From assembly GCA_021613535.1 (NCBI GenBank), contig CP075496.1, positions 10,726,001 to 10,790,000 on the forward strand: 64,000 nucleotides of DNA. Direction: 5' to 3'. Below are positions 36,901 to 51,900 of the stretch, one piece after another. The notes below the pieces were generated by a model that saw only the letters and a program-made list of their open reading frames with translations, had not been told where the DNA came from and did no database searches. The stretch comes from Adineta vaga (lineage: Eukaryota; Rotifera). The position numbers and the translations under genes are program-made. The first letter of the stretch is position 1. Each line of letters begins with the position of its first letter.

Positions 36901-39900
36901 AGTTTTGCTCAAATACTAACACGATGATAATACAAAAAAATAAGTTCTAAACGTTTTATACACAAAACGCTTGTCATATCATAATATGAGAATAACAAAC
37001 AACAACAATAATAGTAAAAGGAGATTCTAATTATTTGCGTCAATGAAGTTCATTTTACAAAAATAGAATGTGATGATGGTAAATAATGAACAAGTGTTAA
37101 TAAATAAAAGTAATATGAGAGAAAGAACATAGAGGAAAAAGATGGTATGCTCAGATTTATCATCTGATCATAGTCATTAAGCAGACGGACGATGGATGCC
37201 ACCGAACTCACCTAGAAAGAATAAACACATATTTGTTTTATTTGATTTTATTTTTATCAAAATGATTAATTGATGCAAAAAATAAAACGGAAGAAGATGT
37301 AAGCAAGAAAACATTCTAAACACTTGTGACCATCACCGTCGCTATTAACTCACATTTTTAATATTTGATATTGTATAAGTGTGTGCGTATGAATGTTTTT
37401 TTTTCAACCATTTAACATGCATTGGTGATATTTTATGTTGTATAAACAGATGCGCATAAGTACAATTATTAAAACAAGAGAAAGAAAGATCAACAGATGA
37501 TAGAGCGTGCAATTATTAAGAGAAAAAAAACAAACAAACACACATAAGTGCATCAGATGAGCATGTTTATATATAGGATGAAATTAACTATCTGATATGG
37601 TTGGTTTTTTTTATATAATCAAACAGAGGTTATCTTACCTTGGCAGTTACTGTTGGTAAATTAGAATAATTTTGTTCTAGAATTAGAAGAAAAAGTTCAA
37701 AATGAGAATTTGAAAGGAAAACGAGTGAAATCAAATTACGTTTTTGTTGGAAACCAGATGATGAACGTCCACTTTGATATCGATTCGATGAATCATTGTT
37801 ATCATGTGTACGTATATTTGATGTTGTTGATGTACTTGAAAAATATGAATTACCACCTATTCTTCTTGATCCACCACCACCAAATCTATCATGATCTTCA
37901 TCATCATCATCATTATTTCCTCCTTTCCATCCACTTCTCCATTCATCATCTCGACATCCAACACGACTACTATTTCCCGATGGACTTGAACCTGTACGTC
38001 GTCGAATACTTCGTTTACCATTAGCAGATGTAGGACTATTAGCACGATTTTTTGCTGTAATACGATGCCAACCACCACTTCCATGAGAATCTTCATCAGC
38101 TGAATCTGGTGCACTATTATAATCAAAATGTAATGAACTTTTAGCTAATGAATGTCGTCGACGATTTCTTGATGTAATTTTCGCAGCAACTGTTTCATGA
38201 TCAGCTTTAATTGGTACAAGTGGTGCACCAACAATGGCAACAATACCATGACGTATAGCTTCACGAATCGAATAAGTTGTACGAGAATGTGAATCATAAA
38301 TTAAACCTGATTCATGATCGATTAAACCACGTTCAATTGCATCTTGTATAGAATATTCTCGGCTAGTTTTCGGATCGAATAATTTTATACGATTGTTATC
38401 AAGTAAATTTTTTCGTACAGCTTTTTCAAAACCAACAGATTCATTTTGGGCAGGAAGAAAAACTTCACCAGCATTAACATCAAATTGAGAGAATAATTTT
38501 CGATGATTATATGCTAATTCTAATGTTGTTATAACTTTATTTGAATATGAATCAACAACTTGTCCTTCATGATCAATTCGAATACCATCTAATGCTTCTT
38601 TTAATGTCATAAAACGTCCAGTAGATGGATTTTCAATAACAGTACTTTGACCATCGATCAGACCACGTTGAATAGCTTCTTTTAAATTTAATTGTTCACC
38701 ACTATGCGGATGTTTATACGAACCAGTACGAAGATTTAATAAACCACAACGTATGGCATCTTCAACATTCATACGATGTAGTTTTGATTCGACTAATTGT
38801 GCACGATATAAACTCATTTTGGCTGGATTCAGTTTACCACCATCACGACGATTGATTAAACCAAGTGAAAATGCATCATAGAGTGTTATTGGTCCTTGTT
38901 CACTATCTGCAAATGCAACACCATTTACATGAATATGACCACGTTCAATAGCTTCCATTAATGTCATATAATGTTCAGTAGCTGGATCACGGAATGTACC
39001 TACGAAAAAAAAAACAGAAGAGAATTAGTTGAGACAAAATCGTCAGATCAATAGACGAAATTCGAACCTGTTTCAGGAACATAAAAACCGAGTCGAATGG
39101 CATTTTGCATTGATAAACCTAATGGTTTACGTTCTACATGTTCACTTATATCAGCTTGAATTAAATTTCTATTCACAGCTTCTTGAATAGACATGATTTC
39201 ACCCGTTGCAAAATCTGTATAAGTTTTCGCTTCTGTATCAATCATTTGATTTTTAATAGCAACAGCACCTGATTCCAAACGATCTAATGCATTATTTTGA
39301 ACGCCATGAATCTTATATAATGTAATACGTTTTTCTGTAATTGTATCAGTAATCAATTCTAAATCATATTCTTCAAATTTCTTTTGACTAACAAGTTCAA
39401 CATCGAGTAATTTCTTTTCAATAGCTTTATCAAGTGGAATTTTAACGCCATATTTTCGATCATGATAAATACCTTGAGCATAATTGAGAATACCAACAGC
39501 TTGTGCTTCTAAACCACCAATCTTCTCGCGTGATTCACTATCAAGAGCAACACTTTTAACAATAAATTTCTTAATAATTTCTTGTAATGATGATGTCATC
39601 ATTTCTGTATCTTCTTTTGTTTCAATTATTGTTGCATAGACTAAACCTTCATTGATGGCTTCAGCTAATTCATATTGAGCATTCGTTACTAAATCACGAT
39701 AACTACCTAGAAAAGAGAACAAGCAATTTGTTTTTATTCAAATATAATTCTTAGTCTTGTTCATAAAGATTAAAAACAAATAAGAAAAGACAAAACATAT
39801 ATACGGTGCTATACATCACCAAAATGTATGTATATAAGTATCAAGAGTAGAATACAACGGACTTGCATAGTGTCTGTCGTTAGTATGATTGTCATAGGTG

Positions 39901-42900
39901 AAAGAATCTGTTGAAATTTTTCGTATGTACATGAATAGAACATGAAACAAATTTCAAATTATGTTGATTAAATATTCTTATCAGTCTTTCAAATGTTTAG
40001 AAGAAAAATAGTCAATTGTGAATTAATTTTTTGAAATTCGTTTCATGTTTGATCATGAATCGAAACTTAATTATACTATTCTTTGAAAATCACTGACATA
40101 TTCATGTGTATATTTTTTAGGTGAGATGTATATTCTTTCGTGTGCATTCCTTTCTTTTTTTTTTGCACGATGGCAGTAATAAATTATAACAATCACCAGA
40201 TATGATCTTTTCTCGAAAGATCAAGTAAACAATAAAAATCCCTGATACCCCTCATAATGACTTGTTGTTTTTATTTTATAGATATCTGTTTCAAAGGGAG
40301 GTGCAGAATACATATGTAAGTTTTTATCACCAGGTCAAAGCAATAAGAAATGAGATAACCTACTGATTTCCATATTGAATTTTCGTACTATTAGGATCAA
40401 TAATTAAATAGAAATGATCAGAAAAAGCAACGAAAAAACAAACTTAAGCATTTTTATTTTCTTACCTGTTTCTTTGTCTAATATACCCAAATCAATAGCT
40501 TCAGATACTTTAATTTCTTTTTGTGTAAGTGGATGTATAACTGATGTAATCACATATGTTGCTGTTTTTGTTGCAATTGTTAATTCATCTTCATCAACAG
40601 ATATAATCGAAGGTGGCCGTACACTATTATCAGATGACGAATCATCATCATTACAACGTATATAACCAGCTTGTATAGCATCAAAGATCGTCATGACATC
40701 ATTAGTGTCAAATTTACGATATTCATTCTTTTGAATATCTAAAATACCTTGTCGTAATGCATCACGTGGTAAAATTTTCTTCATATTTCGTGTATCATAA
40801 ACCCATTTGATGTTATATGTTTGACCATTGAGTGTAACAGTAATAGAATCATTGCTTGAACCATATTCTGTTGCACCAATAAATTTCAAATGTATAGCTT
40901 CATGTAATGATACTTGTGATTGATTAAATGGATTGATATATCGGCCGTGTTTAGCATCAAGAATATTTTTTGCAACAGCTTGTCGAGGAAAGATACGACG
41001 TTTTGTTGATGAATCTAATACCCAATGAATCATATAATCAATACCATCAACACGAATTGGTAAAGAAGCTGTATCTGGTTCAATGCCCATATAACCTAAT
41101 TCGACTGCTTTTTCAAATGAATATGCTTGACGATTTAGTTTTTCATCAAAAAATAAACGTTGTTTTGTATCAACTAAACCACGTTGATATGCATTCTGTA
41201 ATGGTAAACGATCACCTGTTGCGGTATTCATAACCCATACAACACGATATGGTTTATCTTTAATCATCATTGTACAATGCCATTGTTCCCATTCATCTTC
41301 ACTCCATGATTGTTGTTGTTCGTCCTGCCACTCTTCGGGACGTTGTGGTTTCGTTCGACTATCAATTTCTGTTTTTATAATTTCTTCTCGAATGACCGTA
41401 GTTGAAGGTCGTGGTGGAACAGGAGGTTGTGGACGTTGATTTGTAATCACTTGTGTCTATAAGAAAGCATTATTTATTATTTTTTTTAAAGTAAAAACGT
41501 TGTGAAAATAATATTTACATGTTCTTCTCGATGTGAACCATTAGTAGTTATTTCGTCTCTGAATGGCGGTGGTTTAGGTCGACCAGAGTCAATGTGAATT
41601 TCTTCATGTAAATATTCTCGTTTTTCTTGAATATCAACTGTACTTGGTCGAGGTCTTGTATTTCGATCATCAATGATAACTTCTTCGATATGTTTTTGTT
41701 TGACTCTTTCAGTTGAACGTGGACGAGTAATATAAATTTCTTCGTCAACGACATTTGTTGTTTGTTGTTCAATAATTTCTTCTTCAGTTGTTGTATGATG
41801 ATGTCGACGATGTCGTGGTGCACGTGGAAAAGATTCAATTTCAATAATTTCTGTTTCACGTTTCAAAGCACGCGATGATGGTCGTGTCGTATGTGGTTGA
41901 GATTCAATACGTATTGATACATTTGAATGTGAATTAGCCGAACTTGACTGTTCAACAATTTGAGATGAAACTGCTTGAACTTGTACAATACCACGTTTTA
42001 CAGCATCACCGATATTAATTTCATCACCAGTAACTGGATGAATATAAACACCTCTTCTATGATCTAATAATCTTTGTTCAATACCTTCTTGAAGATTATA
42101 AACTCGATCTGTACGAAGATCAGTAACACTTGTAATAGAATAAGATGTTTGTTGTTGTGGATTACCGATGAATGATGATGGTCTTTGATCAACAAATCGA
42201 CCAATAATTAATTCTTGTTCATAAGCTTCAAGTATAGTCAATTGTCGTTGTTTTACTGGATGATGATATGCTGTTACAGTCGAATTAAGTAAACCTGATT
42301 GAATGGCTTCTGTTACACCTAAACGGCGATTAGTAATCGGATCAACAACTTGTTCAATAATTAAAGTTCTAGCAAATCGTTTCGAATGTGGTTGATCCAT
42401 TAATTCCGTAAAGATTAAACCTTTTTCAATTGCAACACTGATTGGAAGATTTTCACCTGTAATACTATTCACATAAAAACCTTTAGCATGATCAATAATT
42501 CCTTCATCAATGGCTTGTCGAATAGGTATTTCTTTATTTGTTCGAGGATGTATAGCACTTTTAAGCGTATAAGTTTTCGTTTCCTTAACTGTGCCACGTT
42601 TACCATTAGATGTTGCAATCGTTTCATGAGTATTATTTGTTGTTGTTGCTGATGATGTTGATTCAACTGGTAATGGTTGAGCACGTATATGTCCTTGTGC
42701 AATAGCTTCAGAAATTGAAAAAATTTGATTTGTCTTTTTATTAATATATTGCCCATTTTGTTTATCTAAGATTCCTAAACGTATAGCTTCTTGAACAGAT
42801 AATTCTTTATCATTAACATAATCACGAACACCTAATAGATGATATGAACGTGTTTCACGTATCAATGAAGTTGAAATAACATATTTATCATTATGTGGAT

Positions 42901-45900
42901 GATTTGCTGATGATTGTTGTTCGACAATAATTAAATTCTTATTCATAGCATCATCAATCGATATTGATTCTTGTGTTAAATTATTTAAATATAAACCATG
43001 ATAAGGATCAAGAATACGTTTTTTTATGGCATTATTTGGATCGATATAAGTATCAGCATGATGATCATAGACACTTGATATAACCAATGATTCAGTTTTG
43101 GATATAATATTATATGCTTGCGAATCACCCACTTTTAAGATACCCATTTTTAGTGCATCAGCTAGATTTAATTGTTTATCTTTAGCACGATCAACAATAC
43201 GATGATTATTTGATGTAATTAAACCACGAGAATATGCTGTACGCAAATCGTAATTACTAAGAAAAAGTAAAAAAGAAATGATGATTTTCAAGGATTTTTT
43301 TATTATTTATTTCTTTTTTTTTGTTATATGAATAGAGAAACAATAGTCAATTAGATTTGATCTTGTCAATATGTCAAAAGATGAATTTTGTAAATCGAGA
43401 TAATGTCTTTGTAATATCCTTTCTTTTTATATTTATAAATGAATGAATAAATGAATGGATGCAAGAAAAAGTAATGTTCGTTTTTGAAAAATTTCCGATT
43501 CGATTTCTTCTTAATCAAGAAAAGATTGACAGATAAGACAATGTTGTACTCTCTTCTCGTATGTTTTTTTTCTTCTCGTCATTTAAATCATTAAGGTATA
43601 TGAGAGTATAAACTTGTCAAGAAAAATAAATTTATAGGTTTTTCGTTATTCTTTTTGTGGTATGAGAAAAACATTATTTTCTCTCCTTCTTTTTTCTTTA
43701 CATATTCCTTTACTTACCGTTGCTCGAGCGTATCGACAACGTAGGCGCTATGTGCGTCTAAAATATTTGTATCGATCGCCTCTTTCAATGAAATGGTCGC
43801 CGATGTTTTATTGGTATTGGTGTCTATACCGACGGGATGATGATGATGATGATTATTCACCGATAGTGACGACGAGGACGTAGCAAGATTTTTATTATCG
43901 GTTGCACTAATAGTCGTATGTGGCGTCGATGACGAAGAGGAAAAATGAGTATGTGGATGGCGGTGTTGATCGGACGATAATGTCGAAGAAAAAGATGAGG
44001 AAGAAAGAGCAAGAGGAAGAGAAGAAGAAAAAAGACTCGATGACAAATCGAGTTGTTTGCTATTGACCGCCTCAACAAAGGAGAGAGTTTTACGTTGAGT
44101 CATTTCGTTTGTTTTTGTAGTTGATATTACAATATTACTATTTGATGTTGCAGGTGATATTGACGAGGATGATGACGATGATGTTGTAGTTGGTTGTTTT
44201 TGTACAATAAATCTTACTTTCTTACTAGCTGATGAATCATTATCTGTTGTTGGAATAACATACGTTGTTTCAAGAGAAACGGGATTGTCCAATGGTGATA
44301 ATGGATTATGATGATAATGTTCAACAGTGACCTTTCCACGTGACAAGTCAATTAAACCTATGAGAAAAAGAAAACGAAAGAAAAGACAACAGCTTGTAGA
44401 AACGTCATCATAAATCTATATGTATATATGTATATACACGTATTTGTATAAAGCAAAGGGCGAAGAATATATTTATTCTTCACTATAGACTTCGAGATTC
44501 CATTGAAAAACGATAAGAATAAAAACAACAAAAGAACAGATGATATTAAAAAAAACGAAGGATATATAAACAAACTGCTATCAAGCCAAGGAAGGAGATG
44601 ATGAGTATATATGTAAAATCAAAAGAATGAATATGAATAAACTACTATCGGTTGTATATTTTTGTTCTGCAGGGCTCTTTCTCTCATTTCACATGCACAC
44701 ACATACATACATATATATATATATATCTATATAGATGTAGATATACATATGTATATGCATATATATATATTCATCCACACCCTTAAACTCACTCATACAT
44801 ATGCATTCACTGTCTTCCTTTCCTTTTCTCGTCTCAATGCAAAATGACTATACTAGCTGGCTCAGCGCCACACATCCATATACATACACAATAAGCGAAG
44901 AGAAAAGAGATTAGATCTTCGTTAATATCGTGATTGCACATCTATCTCATTATAGTCCTTGGCTCGTAGATGTACATATGTATGTCGATGTATGTAGATG
45001 TGTGTGACGATGCTTATTGTACACAATAGATGAGAGGTTGAAGTTTGATGATACAGCAGCAGCCAGAGTACTTTTTTCTCTTTTATACACTATGAACGTC
45101 AAGCAACCGTGACCAGAAATGAAAAGAAAAGAAAAGGACAACAATTAGTGTATAGAGGGAAAAAAAAGAAACGAACAGAAAGAATACAATGTCGTCTAGT
45201 CCACCTATCATTACTTTCATTCAACCTTTGTCGCACTTTTTTTTGTATACTGTATTCTTTTATTACAATGAATAAAAGAAAGGAAAAAGAAACGAGCAGA
45301 AATCTGCCTGTTGTCATATGCATGTACATAAAAAAAAGTAGCCACAAATGTCACCCATGGAAAGATAAATTGAAGTGATAACGATTGCTTAATAGAGAAA
45401 ACGCATAGTTTGCGTCGTGTGTACAAGCAAAGAGAAATGAAACATTGTCGTTATCAGCTGTCCTTTATTAGTATGTCGATTGTCATAAACAAACATGGAA
45501 TCATATTAAATGAATATTGTTACAGGAAGAAACAAAGAAAAGAGATATTCGCATAGTATCGTTTCTTTCTTTGTTAATAAGATACGACAACTAAATCAAT
45601 CAACATCGATTGTACATATACATTGACAACTGGATTAGAATAGTAACAAGAAAAATTGAGAAGAAGACGTTCAGATGAACATCTCGTTCAACTACGCTTG
45701 AACTCATGTGAAAAGAAGGACAATTGTAATAGAGCCCATCTCCATTTACATTATTTGACCTTGTTCATGTTCATTTGATCAGAACAAAAAAGAACCGAAG
45801 AGGAAAAAACGCTTGAAAGTGTGAAAACGAATATGCTCCTCATGATTGGCCTTGCTCACACGCGAAGAGGGTATCTTCTTATCTTATATTCTCTACTCTA

Positions 45901-48900
45901 TAATTACACTAACCGTATGGATTTCTCTAGTTAATTTTCTCATCATCGAAAAGAACAAGAAAACCAAATATCAATTTAAAACAACGATAATATCAAAGAA
46001 GAAAAGAAAAACACAGAAACGAAACGATTAACTGTAATTCACATTCTTACCTGGTTTATTATTATTATTATTATTATTATTGTTATTATTATTATTTTGA
46101 TTCTGACGATTACGTTTTGTCGATGAAGATGAATGTAAAGATTGTGTATCAACATCACCATCATCATCAGATGATGAAAGAGAAGATTGTAATGTAATAT
46201 TGTATCGTGAAGCGATCGTACTACGATAAAGATGAACAATACTCGATGCCGAATCTACTGGAAGATTAATCGTCTAATGAGAAAACGAAAGTATTAGGAT
46301 AATTAATTAAAGAAATTATCAATATTTATAGAGTACTTGGCCTGTTGCATTGTAATTTTTAACAAATAATCGTGTATATTGTTCCATCTTTGCTAAAAGA
46401 TCTGCATAACGTCTAGAAAAATAAAAGTTTATACATAGGTGAAGATATATAGTTTATTTGTTTACTTATCAAAGACTTCAATTTTTTGTTGAACTGCTCG
46501 ACTAGCACGTTGAACATGAGTTGGATATTGTTGCCGTCGTGTAATTGAAACAGATGCTTCAAGACTTGGATGTAAATCGCGTAATGACACACGAAAATTC
46601 TTAAGATTTTTGTCATGCATCTACATGATGATTGTGGCATGACATTATTCGAATAAATATGTAAAATATCAACTACTAGTTCTAGACGTGCATCAAGCAT
46701 TAATTTCATCATGCTTAAGCAATTAATCAAACACACGCACACATAAAAACTGAACCTACGCTCGAGTTCTTTTTTTTTGTTAGACTTTTCGAGATGAAAA
46801 CAAGCAAGTGTGTGATAGTATTACCTTAGTTTCTTCTATAAATTTGACAGCAATATCATTCATATGTTCAATGGATTGTGCACGCGAAAGAATTTCATTA
46901 AAAAGATCCTAAATTTTCAAGTGAAAAGTATTCGAAGAATAGAATTTGATTTCATACCGAAACATTCTTTCCTGTTTGTCGAAGTTTATTCGTATCAGTT
47001 GGTACGGGTTCAAGTGCTTCAACGCGTTTTTGTAAATTATCAAGTGTACGTTCTTCTTGATCATGAACTGTTTGAAACGATCGACGTGTTTCAAGACATT
47101 GAGTTATCGATCGTTTACTAAAAATTATCAAATATCTTTGAAAAATCTCCATTTAAAAAAAAGGAAAAGAAACAAACCGTTGATTGATTTCAGAATTGAT
47201 TTGTTTCCATCTTGCAATTAATTGATCGCTGGTACGGCTTAATTTCTCATTACCTAATTGTTTACTTTGTGTGAGAAGTTCCTTGATAGACTTCTCAAGT
47301 GATTGAGAACGATTATAAAGTTCATTAAGATCAGCCAATTGACGATGAATTTGTGTTTCATCGTCAAATAAAGGCGTTTGAGATGCTAAACGAGTTTCAA
47401 GCTCGATTATTTGAGATGTCAGATCAGTAACGAGACTTAATGCAGTATCAACGATATCCAATCTTTTAGAAAAATAATACATGAAGCATTTTATCGAATT
47501 ACAACTATTTATCATACTTATCAGAATAATTTTTCGATGATGTAAACAGATCTTGAGCATGATCGGACGTTTGATTAACTAGTGAACGTAATTCTTGATG
47601 TGACGATGAAGCATATTCTTGTCGAACAACATTACGAATATCTTTAATATGACTTGCTTGTGATAGAAGATCGTTTTCGTAATCCTATAAAAAAAGGAAA
47701 AAAACAAAAATTAATAAAAACAACGAATTTAATTTTTTGAATTAAAAGCTAAATCATTCCTCTTCTTCTTGAATCACACGAGAAATAACTGGTTTAAACA
47801 TCGAGTGTGTATCAAGTGGAATATGTTTTATTCGTGTATGTGCTACTCGTGGTGATGGAGATGATGATTGACGACCAATAAGTATTGTTGATGAATGATT
47901 TTTTTTATTTAATTGATCATTTGAATGACCACGAACTATAGATCGAGTTTCAATATAATTTATATTGGACGGATGTTGTTGATTCGATAAATTTACTTTC
48001 GAATTTGAAACATTTTGATTCAAAACTGGACATGAACCATAATGTTGTTGTTGTTCTTGTTCTTGTTTTGTCGTCTCTCGTTCACGATAATGTTCATATT
48101 CTTCTGTATGATGATGTTGATGGCGTTGATGGTGTGAACATCCATGTGGACGTTGAAAACGAATGCGTACATTGATACCACGCTTATTAGCGGTAATTAT
48201 CGCAGGTTTTTCTATTATTCTATCTGCGGATGAATAACGCACTGGTAAAATACGATAATTAGCGCTACCCGCCGAACTCGATGAACAAAAACTACTTGAT
48301 GAAGATGCTCGTTGAAGGTATGTTTTCTGATGAATATCTGTATCGGATAAATAAGAATCATTATTAGTCGTCTTCGTCGTCGTGTTTTCAAGTCGAATAG
48401 GTACAAATCGACTTGTTGTTTCTGTTGGTCTATTAAAATGTTGATAATTGGCAGAGGATGTTGAAAACGATCGTTGCATCACTTATGTATTAGAAATTCT
48501 TCAATATGAATAAGCTCTTAATATACACCCGGAAAATGCACATACATGCACATATACAGAAGAGATGACAGTAATTGAAATATAATATCAATGGAGAAGA
48601 AAAAAATAGATCGACGTGGCTTATGGTGTACTTCTGTTGTTTTTGTTTACGAACTACCATCAACTACCACTAATGTTACCGCCAATAAGTCTGTTATATC
48701 TATATTCTTCGGTAGTTCTCTCGTTCGCTCTCTCTCTCTCTCTCTCTCTCTTGTTGACGCTATGCTGGCTGTTTGTCGATATTTTTTTTCTTTATCATTC
48801 CCTTTTATAACAATATTTTTCCTAAGATATTTGTATGCATGAATAATAAATATTCCACAAAAGGACGAAAAATCGTATATGGTATGGTTCCATCGAAGAA

Positions 48901-51900
48901 AAAAAAAAGACGAAGAAGAAGAAAACCGATATTACTAGGACTGACTTGTATTGATGACTTGTTATTTTTCTTTCAAATCAATTATCTCTATTGATCAAAG
49001 GTTTTCTGTCTTATAATTATCCTTTTGACAGAATAATACATATCATCGCTTAACAGTATGACTTCTTTTTCTGTGAATAATCAAACGTATTTTGTTGATA
49101 GGAATATTAGTTTACCTTATGTTCTTGATAAAGTAAGAGAAGTTCATCATTTGATGTCGGAAGATTTGATTGTAATAAACGAGTAGTACGTTGTCGAAGT
49201 GTTTGACTAAGTCTTGTTAAATTTTTAGCAATTGAACGAAGTTCTTCAACGAGATTATGTGATATTGTCTCGTTGTTTAAATAATCTGTATCTATACAAA
49301 AAAAAATGAAATCAAATGAAAATATTTCCATGTATTTTACATACCATTAACCATTGATTTTGGTCTTGTTTGTTGTTGTTGTTGTTGTTGTTGAGAATCA
49401 CTACCACTTCGTCTATAATCACTTGTTACAATAACATCAAGTTGTTCAATACCAGTCGGTGAATTTGTAAAGAAGCTCGATGGTTGTTGATTTGAACGAA
49501 CCTAGATAAAAAAAATCGTTGTTTAACAAATAAGAAAGCTCGAAAAGAAAAAATTCGTAGAAAACTTTTCTATATCTCACCAAATGTGAGCTTCTTTGTT
49601 TGTATTGATTAGAACTACTCATCGTCAATGAAAAGAAATGCACATATGAGAAGATGTCAACGTTGAACGTATATTATTATACAGACAGAAAGACAAATGC
49701 GCATGCATGCGCAAAGAAAAAGAAAAAAGTAAATTAATGATTTGTCACCTTTATTGAACATTTGAAAAAGAGAAAAAAATGTATTTGATTTTCATCCTGT
49801 CACTCTTTTTTAACATTTATTTTCATTAAGCATGAATAGTGTTCGATAAATCTTTTTTTCTTCGTAGTGATCGTTTCACATTTTACGCCTGTGCTCGAGT
49901 GAGTCTCAAGGATTGTTAGAGGCCATTTTAGTAATTAATTAAAGATGAAGAAGTAGTACAAAATGCCGATACATATGGAAAGTAATCGATCTCTGACCTG
50001 TACAATTCATTTTAGTTTACTTTACTTACTTATTTGATATCAGTTATCTAGTTTGGAGATCTTTCATTCAAGTTGAATATTACGCAAATAAACTTTCTCG
50101 TGTCTTTCTTTCTCTCACATATAGCTCGAAAAATCGATCTTTACACATCTATCTATGTCTATTGAGTAATTCGAGAGATTGCAATTGTACGGATATTGAA
50201 TGACAACGGTAAATTGAAGTTTAATGAGCGCAATAGTGTAGACGAAGAAAAATAACTTGTCGGGTCTCATTTGTCCCTCGTCAAAAAACGATGATAGTCA
50301 GCATGTGAAGTGATAATATAGGGAAAAAAAAGAAAGATCGATACTTTTTCTCATCAATTAGCACGAACGATCGCAAGATCTGTTTGCATAACTCTTCTCC
50401 TTCTTCTTCTTTTGATATTCTTTACCTGTCGTTTTGATACATGATGAACACCATTGGTTGCTGTTACCGATGATGAATCGAGAATATGTATTGTTGTAGG
50501 TGATGAAAGTTTTGTTATCGCTGGCGGAGGAGGACTTAGTTGAATATGAAGATTATCAATACGAATATTCAATTGATCAATTCTATATAAAATCATTTTT
50601 CAATCAATAAATTCAATGAAAATTCTAATATTCTTACCTTTCTAATGCAGATTGTACTTGTTCAAATGGTAACGATAGAGTTCGACAATTATTTAATATA
50701 TTATCTAATTTAATCTGTAGATCATTCAATTGATTTATCGTTGATACAATATCTACTTGTCTTGACTAGAAGAAAAGAAATAGAGAAAATCGTAAAATAT
50801 TGGTTTTGAAAGATAATTTTTGTTCGTACTTTTATTTGAACTAATCTTTCAATTTGAGCAATATCACGTTCGATTAAATCTAAATCATTATCAAAATTTG
50901 TTTTTAACTTTTTATATTGTTCAATAAATTGTTTTAAATCATTCTCAACACGATCAAGAGTCATTTCTAATTTATTCCATGCAATATTAATTGATTCAAT
51001 ATCTGGTTGTAAAGTTTCATTCAATTGTAAAGTCTAAAATCAACATAAACTTCATATTAATCAGTAAATATTCGAATAAATTTTACTTCAAATTCAGCAT
51101 CAATAGATCTCATTCGATGTAAAATTTTCTTAAATCGATTCATTTCATCGTGTCGAATTGCTTGAAGAATATTTCTATATGTTTCAATTTCATTTGAACT
51201 TTTAAATTTAATTTCAGTATTTAGAAAATCTAATTTCGTTTTAATCCATTGAAGTAGATCCGAAGCTAGATTTGTATATTCATATGCTAATTCGCCTTCC
51301 AGATTTATCTATTGTGAAAGAAAAGAGAGAAGTCGACATATAGAAAACAAGAATCTTTTCATTTTTAAATAAAATAACAAACTCGATCATGTTGTTGTTG
51401 AAACGGATGTACAGGTAGTGTTGAACAAACTTTATATAGATGTGCAATATATAATAAAATACATTTTTCATCAGGTTCATCGGTGTCAACGTCTAATGTA
51501 ACGGATGTTTAGTTTTTCATTCAATTGACTAATGTTTTCTTTACCTTCAGGATCAATTAATTGCATGATACCATAATGTTTTTGTGCAAAATCAAAAGCT
51601 TGTTTGAGATTTTCGCGAAGAATTACGATATGCATTTTTGATATTGATCAAATGTGGACTAAGAAATAAAATAAAAAGTAAGAAGATTCTTGTTTTTTTG
51701 CTTCTGTGTCTACTAACTTATGTCGATGGAGAATTGCAAGAAAGGCTCGACCATTACGCCATGAATGTGTAAAGTTATCGACGTAAATTCCTGGATAACC
51801 TTGACATTGTTGTCGTGCCCATATTAACAACATATTACGATAGTTTGATGAAATTTGATCAAATGATGATCTTCGTTTAGTGTTAGATGGGATTGAAGAG

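Larger units (their letters stand above)
35679..37637. other. Long spectraplakin intron with inverted repeats and microsatellites
   Basis: About 1.96 kb between the array's last exon and the 26-residue-repeat exon. It contains an AC run (35815-35832), a TA run (36661-36679), two inverted repeats (listed separately) and a possible alternative terminal exon at 37067-37212. Confidence 0.6.
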
